Positions 47,201 to 58,800 of a stretch of 64,000 bases of DNA are shown in pieces. This DNA comes from Pagrus major (taxonomy: Eukaryota; Chordata; Actinopteri; Spariformes; Sparidae), in the NCBI RefSeq assembly GCF_040436345.1, contig NC_133220.1, positions 6,760,436-6,824,435 of the forward strand. The letters run 5' to 3'. The position numbers and the translations under genes are program-made. How positions within the stretch are numbered: position 1 is the first letter of the stretch; every line of letters begins with the position of its first letter. Under the pieces are notes generated by a model. The model was given only the letters and a program-made list of their open reading frames with translations. It did not search any database and was not told where the DNA came from.

Positions 47201-48750
47201 GTGACAATAACTGTGGTAGACCAGCAGGATTTAAAATGTCATCACTTTGTCATTTTATCATATTGGACATTTTACACATTACATTTTGTCACAATAAGCT
47301 CATTAATTCTTGTGTTGTGGCCAAAAATGTTCTTTTGTGAGGACACAGTGACCTTTGACCACCAAAACCTAATCATCCTTGAGTCCAAGTGGACGTTTTG
47401 TTTTCAGATATAAGAAAATTCCCTCAAGAAGTTCCTGAGATCAGGAATGGGACTGACAGATGGACGGACAACATGAAACATCACGCCTCGGCCACAGTGG
47501 TCGCTGACACTGAGGCATAAGAATCCATTTTGAGAGTTGCTGAGTGATGAGATACTTCACTAACTTTGTGCAACTGTTACTGTAAATTCTTAGTCATCTG
47601 TGCCATTTTATACATTCAGCATCAAATGCAATACATTAAGACTTTAAGTCAACATTTCGTCTTCATCCAAGATGCATCATCTTCTATCAGGTTAGTGTGA
47701 AAACATTTGCTTACTTTGTTTCTGAGGGTCCAGGTTCATTACTGAACATTGGAGGATGATCTTTAGAGCCGTCAGCCTTCACAGACAGACAGTCAGATTC
47801 TCCAGACTCTGATTTCCGTCTGTTGTACTGAACTCTGCAAACACCAGGATGTTTTTATTCATAAACACATGAATTCTTCTTATATTCTCTACTAAGATCT
47901 TTTAAGATGTCTAAAAACACAAAGTGGTGCTACTGTCCATAATAAGGTGGTTTAAAAGTTTGTAAAGTCAGTGACAGCTGTCACAGACACTCAGAGGGAG
48001 ATGTGACAAATTAATTCTCTGTGTCACAACGTTTTGCAGCAAACACTGAATTAGTTGGTATCAGTTCTCTTACTTTGTGTATAGTGGTCTACGTTGAATC
48101 CTGGTCATTGGAGCATATTCATTGGACCGGTGACCCTTCACAGATCTGGATTCTGCAGACTTTGACCTCTCTCTGTGTAAACACCAGGACATTTTTATTC
48201 GTAAATCATGAATCCTTCTTACATTCTGATTAAAATTAAAGTAATGTAAAATGTAATTTTAGACATATTTTCAACACCAGTCACAGACGTCTAGAGAACT
48301 TCTTGTGGGTCAAAATTAAAGTTGTGATCACAGCAGCTAACAGAATTGCAAATGATCACATTCTGTTTTACTTGTGTTTTACACAAAAGCCCAACTTTTT
48401 GGGAGTCTGGGTTGTAAGTAACTGCTAATCCTGCTGCTGGAGACACTCGACAACAGGATGTGTGATCTGGTTATAGCTTGTGATTATGAAATAGATCTGC
48501 CATCTAGCACTTGCTTAAAAATATGGAGGTCTGACAGAGTATTTCTTCAATTCCTGAAGCGTAATGTTACTCTAACATTTAGCAAATGGCAAAATATAAT
48601 CAGCTAACACTGAATGAGTTAGTGTCAGTCCTCTTACAGTTTTTTAACTTTTTGGAGAAGATGATCTTTAGAGCCGTCAGTCTTCACAGACAGACGGCTC
48701 GATCCTGGAGACTCAGCCCCGTCCTTCTCTTCCTTCACAGAATCACTCAT
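34001..48750 (-). CDS. G4: N-repeat-OCEL-Rb pocket-ZU5-UPA-CARD candidate fusion gene
   Basis: Cluster-type exons: 48638-48750 (starts [10 protein letters not shown]), 48074-48172, 47715-47834, 46876-46995, OCEL exon 1 45990-46161, OCEL exon 2 45812-45856. Then the twelve pocket exons at 39401-45209, then 39185-39240 ([19 protein letters not shown]), ZU5 37185-37402, ZU5/UPA 36000-36277, 35273-35386, 35036-35177, CARD 34001-34332. The OCEL exon 3 counterpart (45607-45729) diverges after LHNR and reaches a stop. If it is skipped, exon 2 (ends phase 0) joins the first pocket exon (begins phase 0) and the total is 3552 nt, 1184 codons with stop. FIIND retains the catalytic His and HF|SP. A run of seven Arg precedes the CARD. 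The domain content is well supported; single-transcript continuity is inference. The alternative is separate transcripts or a pseudogene. Confidence 0.6.
34660..34795. repeat. Interspersed repeat in the G4 CARD intron, shared with G5
   Basis: TTTACATTTAGGGCATTTAGCGGAC...CCAAAGCAACTTAC resembles a widespread teleost repeat and ends in an A-rich tract. The same insertion is at about 53455-53590 in G5 but not in G1, G2 or G3, which makes it a marker that G4 and G5 share ancestry in this interval. Confidence 0.6.
36470..37150. other. Diverged ZU5 intron of G4
   Basis: Unlike the corresponding intron in G2, G3 and G5, this stretch is mostly unalignable by eye; only short matches remain (around 36740-36800). 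Together with the diverged linker exon it marks a part of G4 older or less homogenised than the rest. Confidence 0.45.
37680..37870. repeat. ACTTGGACT-rich interspersed repeat
   Basis: Repeated GACTTGGACTC/GACTTGA words suggest a fish interspersed repeat. Weakly similar AAGTCAAGACAAGGTCC-rich sequence occurs at about 28050-28145 and 58760-58845. Confidence 0.4.
38131..38990 (-). mobile_element. Tc1/mariner-type transposon relic
   Basis: The right end (GTCCAATACTTTTGTCCATATCGTGTGTA) and a shortened left end (TACACTATA...GGACCACC) are inverted Tc1-like termini. On the minus strand 38271-38693 encodes the C-terminal part of a transposase with [21 protein letters not shown] and the [12 protein letters not shown] region. 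The N-terminal part is missing or broken, so it is non-functional. It lies in the G4 intron between the linker exon and ZU5. Confidence 0.85.
39185..39240 (-). CDS. FIIND-family linker exon joined to the pocket exons (G4)
   Basis: This 56-base exon encodes [19 protein letters not shown], the counterpart of DKQHFLPELLTESGKTSYR in G2, G3 and G5. It starts in phase 0, matching the phase-0 end of the last pocket exon, and ends in phase 2, matching ZU5. It is visibly more diverged than the other three copies are from each other. The intron beyond it also aligns poorly, to about 39380. Confidence 0.8.
39401..45209 (-). CDS. rbl1-like: RBL1/p107-like pocket domain exons, partial retinoblastoma-family gene
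   Basis: Twelve exons: 45043-45209, 44266-44378, 43815-43918, 43276-43413, 42931-43095, 42144-42294, 41839-42054, 41287-41489, 40846-41022, 40425-40496, 40217-40304, 39401-39549. They total 1743 nt (581 codons) with no stop and matching phases. Pocket A begins at [13 protein letters not shown] and includes [28 protein letters not shown] and [20 protein letters not shown]. The spacer has [20 protein letters not shown]. Pocket B has [28 protein letters not shown] and FYNSVF. Wording favours RBL1 over RBL2. In Rb proteins the pocket binds E2F and LxCxE proteins. The Tyr-Asn pair (39461-39466) and the Tyr of VYHLA match LxCxE-cleft residues of RB1. The N-terminal cyclin-like exons and the C-terminal tail exon are absent on both sides. 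Introns are kept, so this is a genomic duplication rather than a retrocopy. Confidence 0.9.
44203..44261. repeat. (TG)n microsatellite
   Basis: About 28 TG units immediately follow the donor of the second pocket exon (transcript orientation). Confidence 0.97.
45358..45480. repeat. Transposon-derived repeat at the OCEL/pocket junction
   Basis: AGGGCTGTCAATCG...TTAATTGTGATTAATCGCATGATTGTCC resembles a common teleost MITE-like repeat rich in GATTAATCGCA. It lies between the last OCEL-related sequence and the first pocket exon, close to the breakpoint. Confidence 0.5.
45607..45729 (-). pseudogene. Degenerate OCEL exon 3 of G4
   Basis: Starting at 45729 the frame matches OCEL exon 3 through [15 protein letters not shown], then loses all similarity ([11 protein letters not shown]...) and ends at a stop at 45607-45609. 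No usable donor is visible before the stop. This is the point where G4 departs from its paralogs. Confidence 0.65.
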
Positions 48751-48951
48751 CTTCTGGTCTGAAGTCAGTCTGAGAAGATAAACAGTGTAATAAAACCACC
48801 TGGTCACCTTTCTTTGAGTCTGTGCTCGTTTATTCTTAATGTGGATTAATCATTATATCAGGACTTTGCGTCCACAGATGAATCAAACTGTCGAGTTCAT
48901 AGAGTGGTGTAGTTTGTAGTCCTAAAACCCGGAAATCAGTTAGTATTGTTG

Positions 48952-48960
48952 CACTTCCGG
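48952..48960 (-). promoter_or_regulatory. Conserved ETS-site pair upstream of G4
   Basis: CCGGAAGTG on the minus strand plus the inverted TTTCCGGG partner, about 200 bases before the ATG at 48750. Confidence 0.4.
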
Positions 48961-49147
48961 TTCCCTCATCTCAAAGTTAACGGATCTTTTTGATTTGGTT
49001 TTCAGTTAAATGCCTGAAATAAGGTGTGTGGTTACCACAGGCTGAAGATATTTACACGTTTTGTTCTACGACATAAAATACATCATTAAATGTCCCACAG
49101 TTTAATTATAAAGCGCTTATGTGTGTGTAAAAAACAGTGGTTGCTAA

Positions 49148-51063
49148 CAGAGGAGGATTAAGGTAGTCATGGGCCCCTAGGCTATTTTTTATGTGGGCCC
49201 CCCCTTATGCATCATGCTCTACCAGAAAAAATGTAATTTTGCACCATGTGTAACAGTGCAAGATAATATTTGGCAAACATGATCCACACACACTCCAGTT
49301 AGCACACAGGTAGGTCAAATCGAATCGATGAGCTTGATTGGATGAGGTGACCCGTGTCTGCCCAATCAGTGCTGTTTTGTTTGTTTATTACCCCATGGAC
49401 CAATAGAGGTCAATGAATTTTTCCATTATTGTACAAGTACCATAATTATACAAGTGTATTTAAATTTCTAAAAAATAATCTGACCAATTCAAGGACCCTC
49501 CACAGGGGTGGAGCAGCAATTTTAAATGTGGGGGGGTTCTGGGGTAGCACATGGGCACCGCAACCACCTTTGGCCCCTGTTTCAGTCTCCAAAACTAATG
49601 CGATGCATTTCTAGATTTTCTTCACTAGGATATGCCAATAATATTGCATTCAAAATGTACATTATAGCACAACGCTCTTTAACCTGAGATATTATATATT
49701 CACAAGCAATCACATACCATGGTATTAAGAAATTAATGTATATGTCTTATTAAAGAACAAGTGTGAATGAGTGAAATTGGCAAGAACACTGTGTTCCTCC
49801 CTCTTCTCTTGTGTTATCTCCCTCTCCTCCTCTCATGTTCTCCCTCTCTTCTCCTGTGTTCTCCCCTCTTGTCTTCTCTCCAACTTCTCTCCTGTTCTCT
49901 CCCTCATCTTCTCCATGCTCTCCTTTGTCCTGCCTCCTGAACTTCCCTTCCTCAGAAACATCCTACATAAAGAACTGAGTGTTAATATTCCTGAACATGT
50001 AAACTTAGAACAAACAGCCTTGATTTTGATTAGGAAACATTCAATTCTTTTGTTGTTCTTTTATCTGCTTTTTATTAATTATTTTACATATATTTTGTTG
50101 TTCTAATCTGTTTTAACTAATCTTTCATCCTAGCCTTTATTGTACTGTATATTATTTTATTCCTCTTATTATTTAAGATTTTAATAGTTTTATTGCATTT
50201 CATTGTCTTCATTTCTATTCTTTTCTAGTTTCTGAGAGCAGTAACAGGGATGAGTTGATGTAGGAGATTTTCTTCATTGAAAAGAAGGTTTTAAGCTCCA
50301 ACAAATAGCTTTAAGTTACGTAAATGAACACCTACATGGCATTAATGCAAGAATATGAATGTACTACCATAAAACTGAATTAGTGCATTTATGGATTGAA
50401 AGCTAGCTTTCTGTTTCCCTCCTGTCACATAACTCCAATTAAATGACAACTTGACTTGAAAAAGCAGTCAATCTTCTGCTGCCTCTTCCTGTTTGGCATT
50501 CCTAACAAAAAGAATAATGATAATGTTGAATAATATCAAAATCAGTGGATGTCTCTAGAAAACTATCTGTCAGTTACCATTAACTTTACCTGGCTTGCAT
50601 TAACTTTTTTGCCACCTGGCTTGCTTAATATTAGCGGACATGCCACAAAGCAAGACACAGTTTAGTTATTTACAGACACAATCCTACATTATTAACTAGT
50701 TAAATAACTGTTTCATACCTCTGCTCTGTTCGCTGTCTGCGGCAGCTCCGTGTTACATGTACGTGTTTACTTTCCCGGGGGGCGGGACTAGTGGGTTTGG
50801 TCAAATGGCTGTGATTGGCTTGATGGCTGTCAATCAATCTAACTTGGCAAATGGGTTTTCATGTATGGGGGACTGAGGTGCGCTCCATTTTAGTACGCCG
50901 GTACACCGCGAGGGCGGGCAAACGGTTTAATACCTTAGGAGAAAGTCATGGGGATGAAATCACCTTGTTTTAAAAGTCCCCCACGGCTGTGACGCCACGG
51001 CCCCTCCACACGTGGGGCCCCTAGGCTGCAGCCTAGGGAAGCCTGTGCATTAATCCGCGTCTG
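49148..51063. mobile_element. Non-autonomous hAT-type transposon with 8-bp target duplication
   Basis: The left end CAGAGGAGGATTAA and right end TTAATCCGCGTCTG are inverted repeats. They are flanked by a perfect direct 8-base repeat GTTGCTAA (49140-49147 and 51064-51071), the hAT hallmark. The other copies have the uninterrupted site. The 1916-base insert has a pyrimidine-rich tract (about 49795-49930) and no recognisable transposase. It lies in the 5' intron of G4. Confidence 0.88.
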
Positions 51064-51464
51064 GTTGCTAACAAGTGTCTAAATGAGACTGCAGAGGTTG
51101 TCGCGGACATTAAACGTCATCACAGCGAACAGGAGACTCATCTACTCACTAGTTCGTCTTTACAGGCCGACTTTAGTTACAAACTATTCTAACTTTAACT
51201 TTACAACTTGTACATTTATCAGTTTATAGAAAACGTGTATAGTAACTGTGTAGTAAGACGCTTAGTGGTGGTGACGTTTAAATCATGCGACAACATTAAC
51301 TTTTTACTGCTAGAGGGAACCAGGGCGATGCTAACTTCAGTTAGCCTTCAATAATACGTCATCCCTCCACCACTCTGACGTCATTGGTTCATTGACTGTC
51401 TAGAAAACTGACTCAGAGACTTTAATCGTAAAATAATAATAAAAAAAAATGTTCTCACACTCAC

Positions 51465-51530
51465 CCTGCCTCAGACTTCAGTCCTGCTCCTGCTGCTCTG
51501 TTGACTCAAAATGGAGCCTGAAGCGACAGA
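51465..51530 (-). other. Putative noncoding first exon of G4
   Basis: Homologous to the first exons of G2 and G3, ending at a GTGAGT donor on the minus strand. Upstream limit approximate. Confidence 0.4.
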
Positions 51531-51536
51531 CTGAAC

Positions 51537-51548
51537 AGTTTCACTTCC
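51537..51548 (-). promoter_or_regulatory. ISRE / ETS-IRF composite-like site of G4
   Basis: GGAAGTGAAACT on the minus strand, same relative position as in G2 and G3. Confidence 0.5.
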
Positions 51549-52162
51549 AGGTTCCCTCCCTCTCCACTATGATGCATCTTACAAAATCCACACACCATCT
51601 CCTCTCTTGTGCGTCACTGTAGGTGAGTGAGAGGTTTTCCAGAGGTTCAAAGCTTATTGCACAAATGTAAAACATGCAGCAGTCTTTATATATTTATTTC
51701 TACTCTTTCACAACCTTATTCAAGATGTTTTTGTGAGTTTGCATCAGTTATACATCTGGCCCCTGGTTTGTCCCCCCTTCTGTTTTTAATTAAGAATTTA
51801 GCACAGAACTGAATGAAACTGAATGTCACAAACAAACAGAGATCCAGTAAATGTCTTTTTAATTCCAGTTGATTTTAATTATCAAATGTACACCATCTCA
51901 GGGTTTAATTTCACATTAAAACACCCATTCCCTAATACAAAATGAGAAGTTATTCCCCCACCCCCATACAAAAGTCCTCTCATCCCTTAAGTATCAAAAG
52001 TAGCAATGATTAGGCAACAACATCCAGGTAAGACAAAGATTCATCCAGGTTTCTACAGGATTTACACAAAAAACTAAAATCTGACCTCTAATATTCCAGC
52101 TCAGGTTGTTTTTTTTAATGTTTTATTCCAGAATTTTATGGAGTAACAGTAACAGTGTGTTT

Positions 52163-52219
52163 TTAATTGTACTTTCGCTGGTCGTGCAGCATCTCTACCG
52201 GAGTGATGTCTACTCCGAC
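52163..52219 (-). CDS. Possible terminal exon of an unidentified gene
   Basis: Behind an acceptor-like CTGCTTCAG, 18 codons and a stop read VGVDITPVEMLHDQRKYN. An AATAAA on the same strand follows within about 40 bases. The block 51810-52440 has no counterpart in other copies. It looks like the 3' end of an unrelated gene duplicated or broken here, but I cannot name it and no upstream exon is seen. Confidence 0.25.
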   Translation of the reverse strand, partial: VGVDITPVEMLHDQRKYN

Positions 52220-52808
52220 CTGAAGCAGATCAGAGCTGAGCCACAAAGTTAAAAGTCAGATCTGTTCATGTGAAAATGCAGCTGAAAGAACAACAGAAAA
52301 CAGCGATGAACCCAAAACTCTAGCACACATTTAAGTAGTCTGTTGTACAGTGCAGGAACCAGTAGTGTGAAGGCAGCTTTAAAGGGACAGTTCACCCCGA
52401 AATCAATCAATCAATCATCATCATTTTCCCTTTTGAGAGATATCAGCTATAGAGATAACTTTTCTTGAATGTAATGGAACGAGACGGCTTCAACAGAATT
52501 AATTCAGTTGCCTCTTGAGCTCTTTGTGACACCAAACAACATGAATATACAAACTAGAAGCATTAAAATGCTGCATGAACTTCTGTCAGTCACAAGAATT
52601 TGATTTCCCCACGTGGGACCTGATGATGCAGGATGACAATCACCACAATCCTTTACTCCTCTTGGTCCGTTTGTAAAAAGTCAGTGTGAACAGGAGCCGG
52701 ACCAGAACTGAAATGCATCACTCTTATCATTCCCCCCCCTTGGTCCTGATCAAATGATGTGGTGTGAAAACACCCTTAAACAGCTGTTATAAAGATTCAT
52801 CATCACAC

Positions 52809-55800
52809 TCATTTCTTGATTTTTCTCCATCTTAGTTTCAGCACTCTGAAAAGATTTGGATCCACCTTACGGAGAGCAGCGATCAGGGCCGAGCTGGCTC
52901 TAGTTCCCTTTTTTCGTACTGTGTCGATCAACTCTCGTGCTTTATCCTGTATGACCGGTTTTGCTTTAACTGACTGCACTTCTTCATCATTTATAAAGTC
53001 CAGATGAAGAAGTTTATCCAGAAGCTGGTTCAGAACAGGTCCAGACACTCGTCTTACAAACTCTGGTCGAACTAAATGCAGCCTCTGCCCTGCTGGGGCA
53101 TTTCTTCCTTCAATTCTCCTTCTTGAATCTAGAAGATACACAGGGAAAAAATATTTTAATAACCAACATCACTTTGAAAGAAAAGTCTTAGAAAGCACAA
53201 AATTTTAAGGTTCTACTGAAACTAGAACTTCACTCAGTAGAGTGCATACCTCCACCAAGGCCCAACAGCCCCCTTTAATTCATTTAAGGCTTAAATTTTA
53301 AGCCTAATCCAATACCAAATGAAACAAATTTAAATCCACTAGATCCAGTTCTTTATATGTGTCTGCGTCAGATTGTCCTCACTCTTAGATTCCAGCCACC
53401 TAAACACACCGGATTTTTTTCATCAAGATTCATTATTCCCAGTGAAATTAAGAAAATTTACATTTAGGGCATTTAGCGGACACTTTTGTCCAAAGCAAAT
53501 TACAATAAGTACATTTGTCACAAGAAAGAAACCACAACATTTCACCATCGATAAAGTAAGAATGAAAAAAAAAAAAAAAAGAGGAGGGAGGGTGTCATGC
53601 TATGCTAAATGTTGAAAAACTCCCCATCAGTGTTAAAGAAAGTGAGGAAAACATTCCTGCATCTGTCCATTTATTGGGATCGGCACCAAATGTTAATGAG
53701 GTCTATTCTGGACTGTTCACTGCATCCTTTCAGATTTGAATGCATCAGAGACAACACACACCCTTCAACATCACCAGTTCAAATCTATTCTATTCCTCTC
53801 TGTTGTTCCATCAGGTGGATGAAGTCTTACCAGTGAGATCAACGTCATGCTCCCAGACCACCATCTGTCTTTGATCTTTGACTGTTAAAGTCACTTCTTC
53901 TGTGTTTGTAGGCAGGCGGACCTCAAACGTTGGGTCATAATTTGGTCCAAACTCCAGGTCGAAATCTGCACTCTGAAAACCAAAGTGTCAGAATCTTTAT
54001 AGTGTCCAATGATGAGTTGTGTCAGCATGCTGCAGCACTAACACAGACTTTTGTTTCAAATACTCACCTTAGGCTGTATTTTAATGGCCTGAGGACAGTG
54101 AAGACTGTAACTTTGATCTTCAACGAGTTTACATTTTGAAGGAACCTGGATGTTCTCTGTATATCGCTGCTGTGTGCTCACCTGAAGAGACATCAGAACA
54201 TTTTAACATTTAAACCGTTTCTCCTCAGTAGAGCCTGACATTAACAGGCCAATTATATCTCATCACAGATAAATCAGTATCAGTGTATTTGTAGGTCGCT
54301 AAGTACCATCATATACTGCATCAGTAGAGTGGGGCTGCAACTAGGGCTGGGAATCGTTCAAAACACTCTCGATAGTGGTACCTTGACTTCGATACTGGTT
54401 TCTGAACAATCCTTTCTTCAGTGCCAATACATTCATTTAAAAATATAAACATCAGGGTCCACTCACTTCAGATATTCAAGACACGAGAGCAGCTAGGAGC
54501 TGCTTGCTCTGTTTTTACAAGTGAATGTGGCAAATTATTTTAATGATCCGTTATCAAAACAAGACTGAATAACACAACAGTTTGTTCTGCATAAAATTCC
54601 CTCGTATGGTTTCCCTGTTGAGCTGCTTATTTTGAAAGGGTTTGGTAAATGGAAAAGGAGCAAATGGACGGTAAATTGATTGAGGAAGGTAAACTAGCAT
54701 CACATGGATATAAGGAATGCACGGATAAAGGAAAATAACTACGGTGTTGAACTAAACTACAAGAGTGATTTATTAGCCTGGTTGAAAGTGGCAACAAGGT
54801 GAAGGCTTATGGTTCATTTATGTTTGTGTTGAAATTTAAGTTCGTTTTATGTTAAGTAAAGCTAAATGCCACAAGCTAATTATAGATGTATGGACTAATG
54901 GCTTTTTATTTGTTTTTATTTTAGCTCTTACGTTGTTGTTGTTGTTGTTGGTCATAAAGAATTGCTTCGAGGAATAAAATACTTCAGACCACCACCAGTA
55001 AAAGCTTCATTCATTTTAACTGGCGCTACACTACTATTTGCCACACACACAGTAACTTTGACGAGTGGTTAACAACACCGTCGGCTAAACTCAACGTCTT
55101 AATTTTACCTTTTCAATGCTGTTTGCATTGGCTGAGAACTATAGGGATGCAGGCGATTAGCAGTGACAGCAAGCGGGCGAAGAGGGATCGGTTATCCGGC
55201 CACCCTGGCTTGCTTGAGGCACTGAATTGAATTGAACGTGCGAAGCATTTGGCTCGGAGGGGCAGGTGGGCGAGGGTGTTAAAATGTAGCGCTCTGATTG
55301 GCCAAAAGCTTTTCACTCCACTTACACGCAGATTGTTGTGGCTCAGCGGCAGAATCAATTTCATAGATTGAACTTGCACAGAAACTGAAACCGGCGAACT
55401 GCAAGATGCAACAAAATGCGTACCTGGAGAGCAGCAATTCGCACAAGCGTACTTAAGGGTCAAAATGCGTGCAGAGTGCGAAAAATGCGTACATGTTGGC
55501 AGGTCTGCATATTGTAAAGTTGTCCTTTAGGAGACAAGTTTGGACTGACAGCTGTAACATGAAGCTTTACCTCGTCCAGATGGATGTTCTTCGGCAGGAG
55601 AAACACGTTGAGTTTTTGTCTCTGTGTTTTTGGGTTTGGTTGTCCGAGGAACAGCAGGACTTTGCCGCTAACTGGTCTCATTTTGTTCAATAACCTTTTA
55701 ATAAAATTCTTCAATAAACCAATGGCAGAGAAGTGAGGGACTGTGACAACCACATGAGTGTCTGTAACCTCCAGCGGCTCGAGGAAGTTCATTCCATCAC

Positions 55801-58800
55801 CAGTGATGTGGACGACAGACAGCAGACCTTCAGGCAGTGGAGCTGTGAAAACACAGAGCTGTTAAACTTTTGCTCATTACAACGATAGTCCTAATTGTAT
55901 TGAGTTTTCCAGAACATTGAGCCGAGTCTTTGTACAACTGTTGTCCAGGTTGAGCAATTTATTGAACACACATTCAGTGATGGAGGATGGGAAGCCGGTG
56001 ACTGACTGTGTCATTGCTCCTACAAGGGGAAGATAAATTGACTGCTAGTCCAAATTAAAAATAAATGAAAATTGTGGAAAATAAATAAAAAGAAAATAGT
56101 TTATTTTTTAAAATAATATTCAGATTGCACCATCCAGTTTTGCTTGAAAAGTACATTTTTAGTTTTTGGGGGCATTTTCTTCTTTGTTTCAGTTTGGCAG
56201 TGAAGAGTCGATGGGCCTGAAAGGTAACTTCAATGCATTAACACTAATCAAAATAAATTTCCTGTTGAAAAAATAATGAACTAATTGTTTCAGTACTTAA
56301 TGTCACAATAAAAAAATTCACAACTTCCGTGCAAAATGAAAAATGAAGGGCAGTCGGATTCTCTCAGCACAGCAGTTGTCTTTTTGTTTCTCCTGATGAA
56401 ATCTCCTTCACATCACGACTTAACTTCCTTTTTGTTTCAATCAGGGTTAAGAAAGGACATATGATGAGACTATTGCACCAAACCTTAAGAACTTGTAAAT
56501 CATCAGGATGTTGTTGGTTCAGACTGTGGCTGTAATGAACCCTGCAGCCTGTAGGGGGCAGTAAAAGGACTAATCTAACAAAACTCTATTAACACAGCAC
56601 AATAAAGTCCTTACCATCCATAACTTCACAGTAAGGCAGGTGGAGCTCACAGACAGCAGCGTCCTCTGAACACTTGATATGGAACAGCAGCCCTGCAGCC
56701 ATCTTGTCAGCTGATCTGAGGAGATTCTCATCCCATCTGGCAGTCCTGTACAGCAGCTCCGCCTCCTGAACCATAACAAACACCAGTCCAGTCGATTCAC
56801 ACTGGAACACACCTGGACCAGAACATCTGAACCTGTGGGACACAGAGGAGCTGTTAACAACAAGCCAGTCTGTCGTCAAAGGATCTGTTATGACGTGCAG
56901 ATGCTTGGCTTTTTTTATTCATCATATACGTTGTGTTTTACATGTTTACATCTTCCTTTCTGCACAACCTGCAACTTTTCTGCTCACACTGAAAACTATC
57001 CCATCGTCCAACAGACAGAAGTTCACCACAAATTTTAAAATGTAAGAAATTACCTAACCTGTAAATGTTGAAAGGAGTCGACTAGTTCCCTGTACCACTA
57101 AGCAGGATCGACATTGCCAGGCTTTCTTTGCATGAGTTGGCTCTACAAAACCTGAAACCTCAGTCATGGATTACAGGTAACAAATAGTAAATAAATAAAT
57201 CTTCTGTAATAATAAAGTAGTAGTAGTAGTAGTATTTATAAATCTGCTTTGTTAACCCAGTCTTTCTTTTTCAGGCTCTGTGCACGTTCCCATTAAAAGG
57301 GGCATTTCACTGCACATTCTGAGCCTTTAAACTGTAAACTTGATAAAGCATATTCAGATATTCTGCTCAAGAGTTTCAAACAGGTCTGACAGTCACATAT
57401 TGAGGTATATGTAGTAATCTGTTTACTTTCATTGACTGAATATTATCTGTGATAAATGCCAAGAGACTGATCAGACTTCAGCAAATCAGGACCAAGCATA
57501 AAAACATAATCCACAGTGGAAACGTTTGGAGGAATTACACTACATTTATACACTACAGGGCTGATTGAGCTCCATAATCTGGACCAGATTATGTCAGCAT
57601 CTTAAATTAGCATGGTGATCTCTCTAGATTAAATGTATATGTAATATGTCATTTTTGGAGAGGAAATTCGAACTCAGTATTATAATATTTACATTATTAA
57701 TGAGTTAATAATACAAACTAAGAAATATTTATTCCATAACTGAATAAACAAGCTGTTCTCAGAGGAAAATAAGGTCCCCAGAACACTGTTTGAAGCTAGA
57801 AAGATGGCAGGGTCCACCACATATAAACAAAGTAAAATATTATGAAACTTTGTTGTCCTTTAAGGTCAGTTTGTTTATTCAGTTTATTTAGTCATGAAAA
57901 TGAAAAGAGTTTGTTTATTTAGTTTGTTTAGGCGTAAACAAAAGTCACTGAAGATCTTTCTCTTCTGATTAAAATGTCTTCCCCAAAGCTACAGAGTGAA
58001 CCTTTAAAAGAGAGCCAGGTTTGTGACACAGAATAGATTCAACATACCTCGCTAATCCACTAATCTCGCTCTGTAGTACATTTCTTATAGAGCATTTGAT
58101 GTGTTGTTACCTGTATGATGTCTTTCCAGACTCAGTTAGTAGTTCAGGTAGAAAATGTTGCTTGTCCTAAAATTAAAAGAGTCACAAACTTAGTTAAATA
58201 AACTGGACGGGAGAGTTAATTAAAACACATTGAGATGGGGGCAAAGACTGCAGCTCAACTCTCCCAGTTACGTACAGTTTAGTCTATATGCACTCCTTCA
58301 TATTTATTCATCAGTTCATTATCCTTTGTTAAAAATATTATTATCATTCAGTGAAATTATCCTGCGCAAGTGAAGCCTGCAGGACTGTGATGGACAGAAT
58401 GCAGGAGGTAATGAATACTAAACTCTGTGGCGAAACTAAGAAACCCCAGTTTAAAAATGTGACAAACTGACATTTGTATTTTGAGCCTCTCCACACAGAA
58501 GCTGATGCTGCTGGTTCGACCTCTCTGGATCATCAGGACGCGGCTGCTCCTCTTTATCCTCTTTACTCTCCTCTCTGATGTCGTCAGACACAGTGAGGTC
58601 TGACTCAGATGCGGATGGATCTAGTGGATGGAGACGCAGCAGATGTCAAACTTTCACACATCCTGGTGACCCAACATTCATAAACTTCTAACAGCCAAGT
58701 CCACAGTTCAAAGCCGTTATCTATTGGCAAACCCTCCAATAAAGCCAACATGTAGAAAATCAAGTAAAAAGTTAAGGCCAAGTGCAGGTATGTTTAAGTC

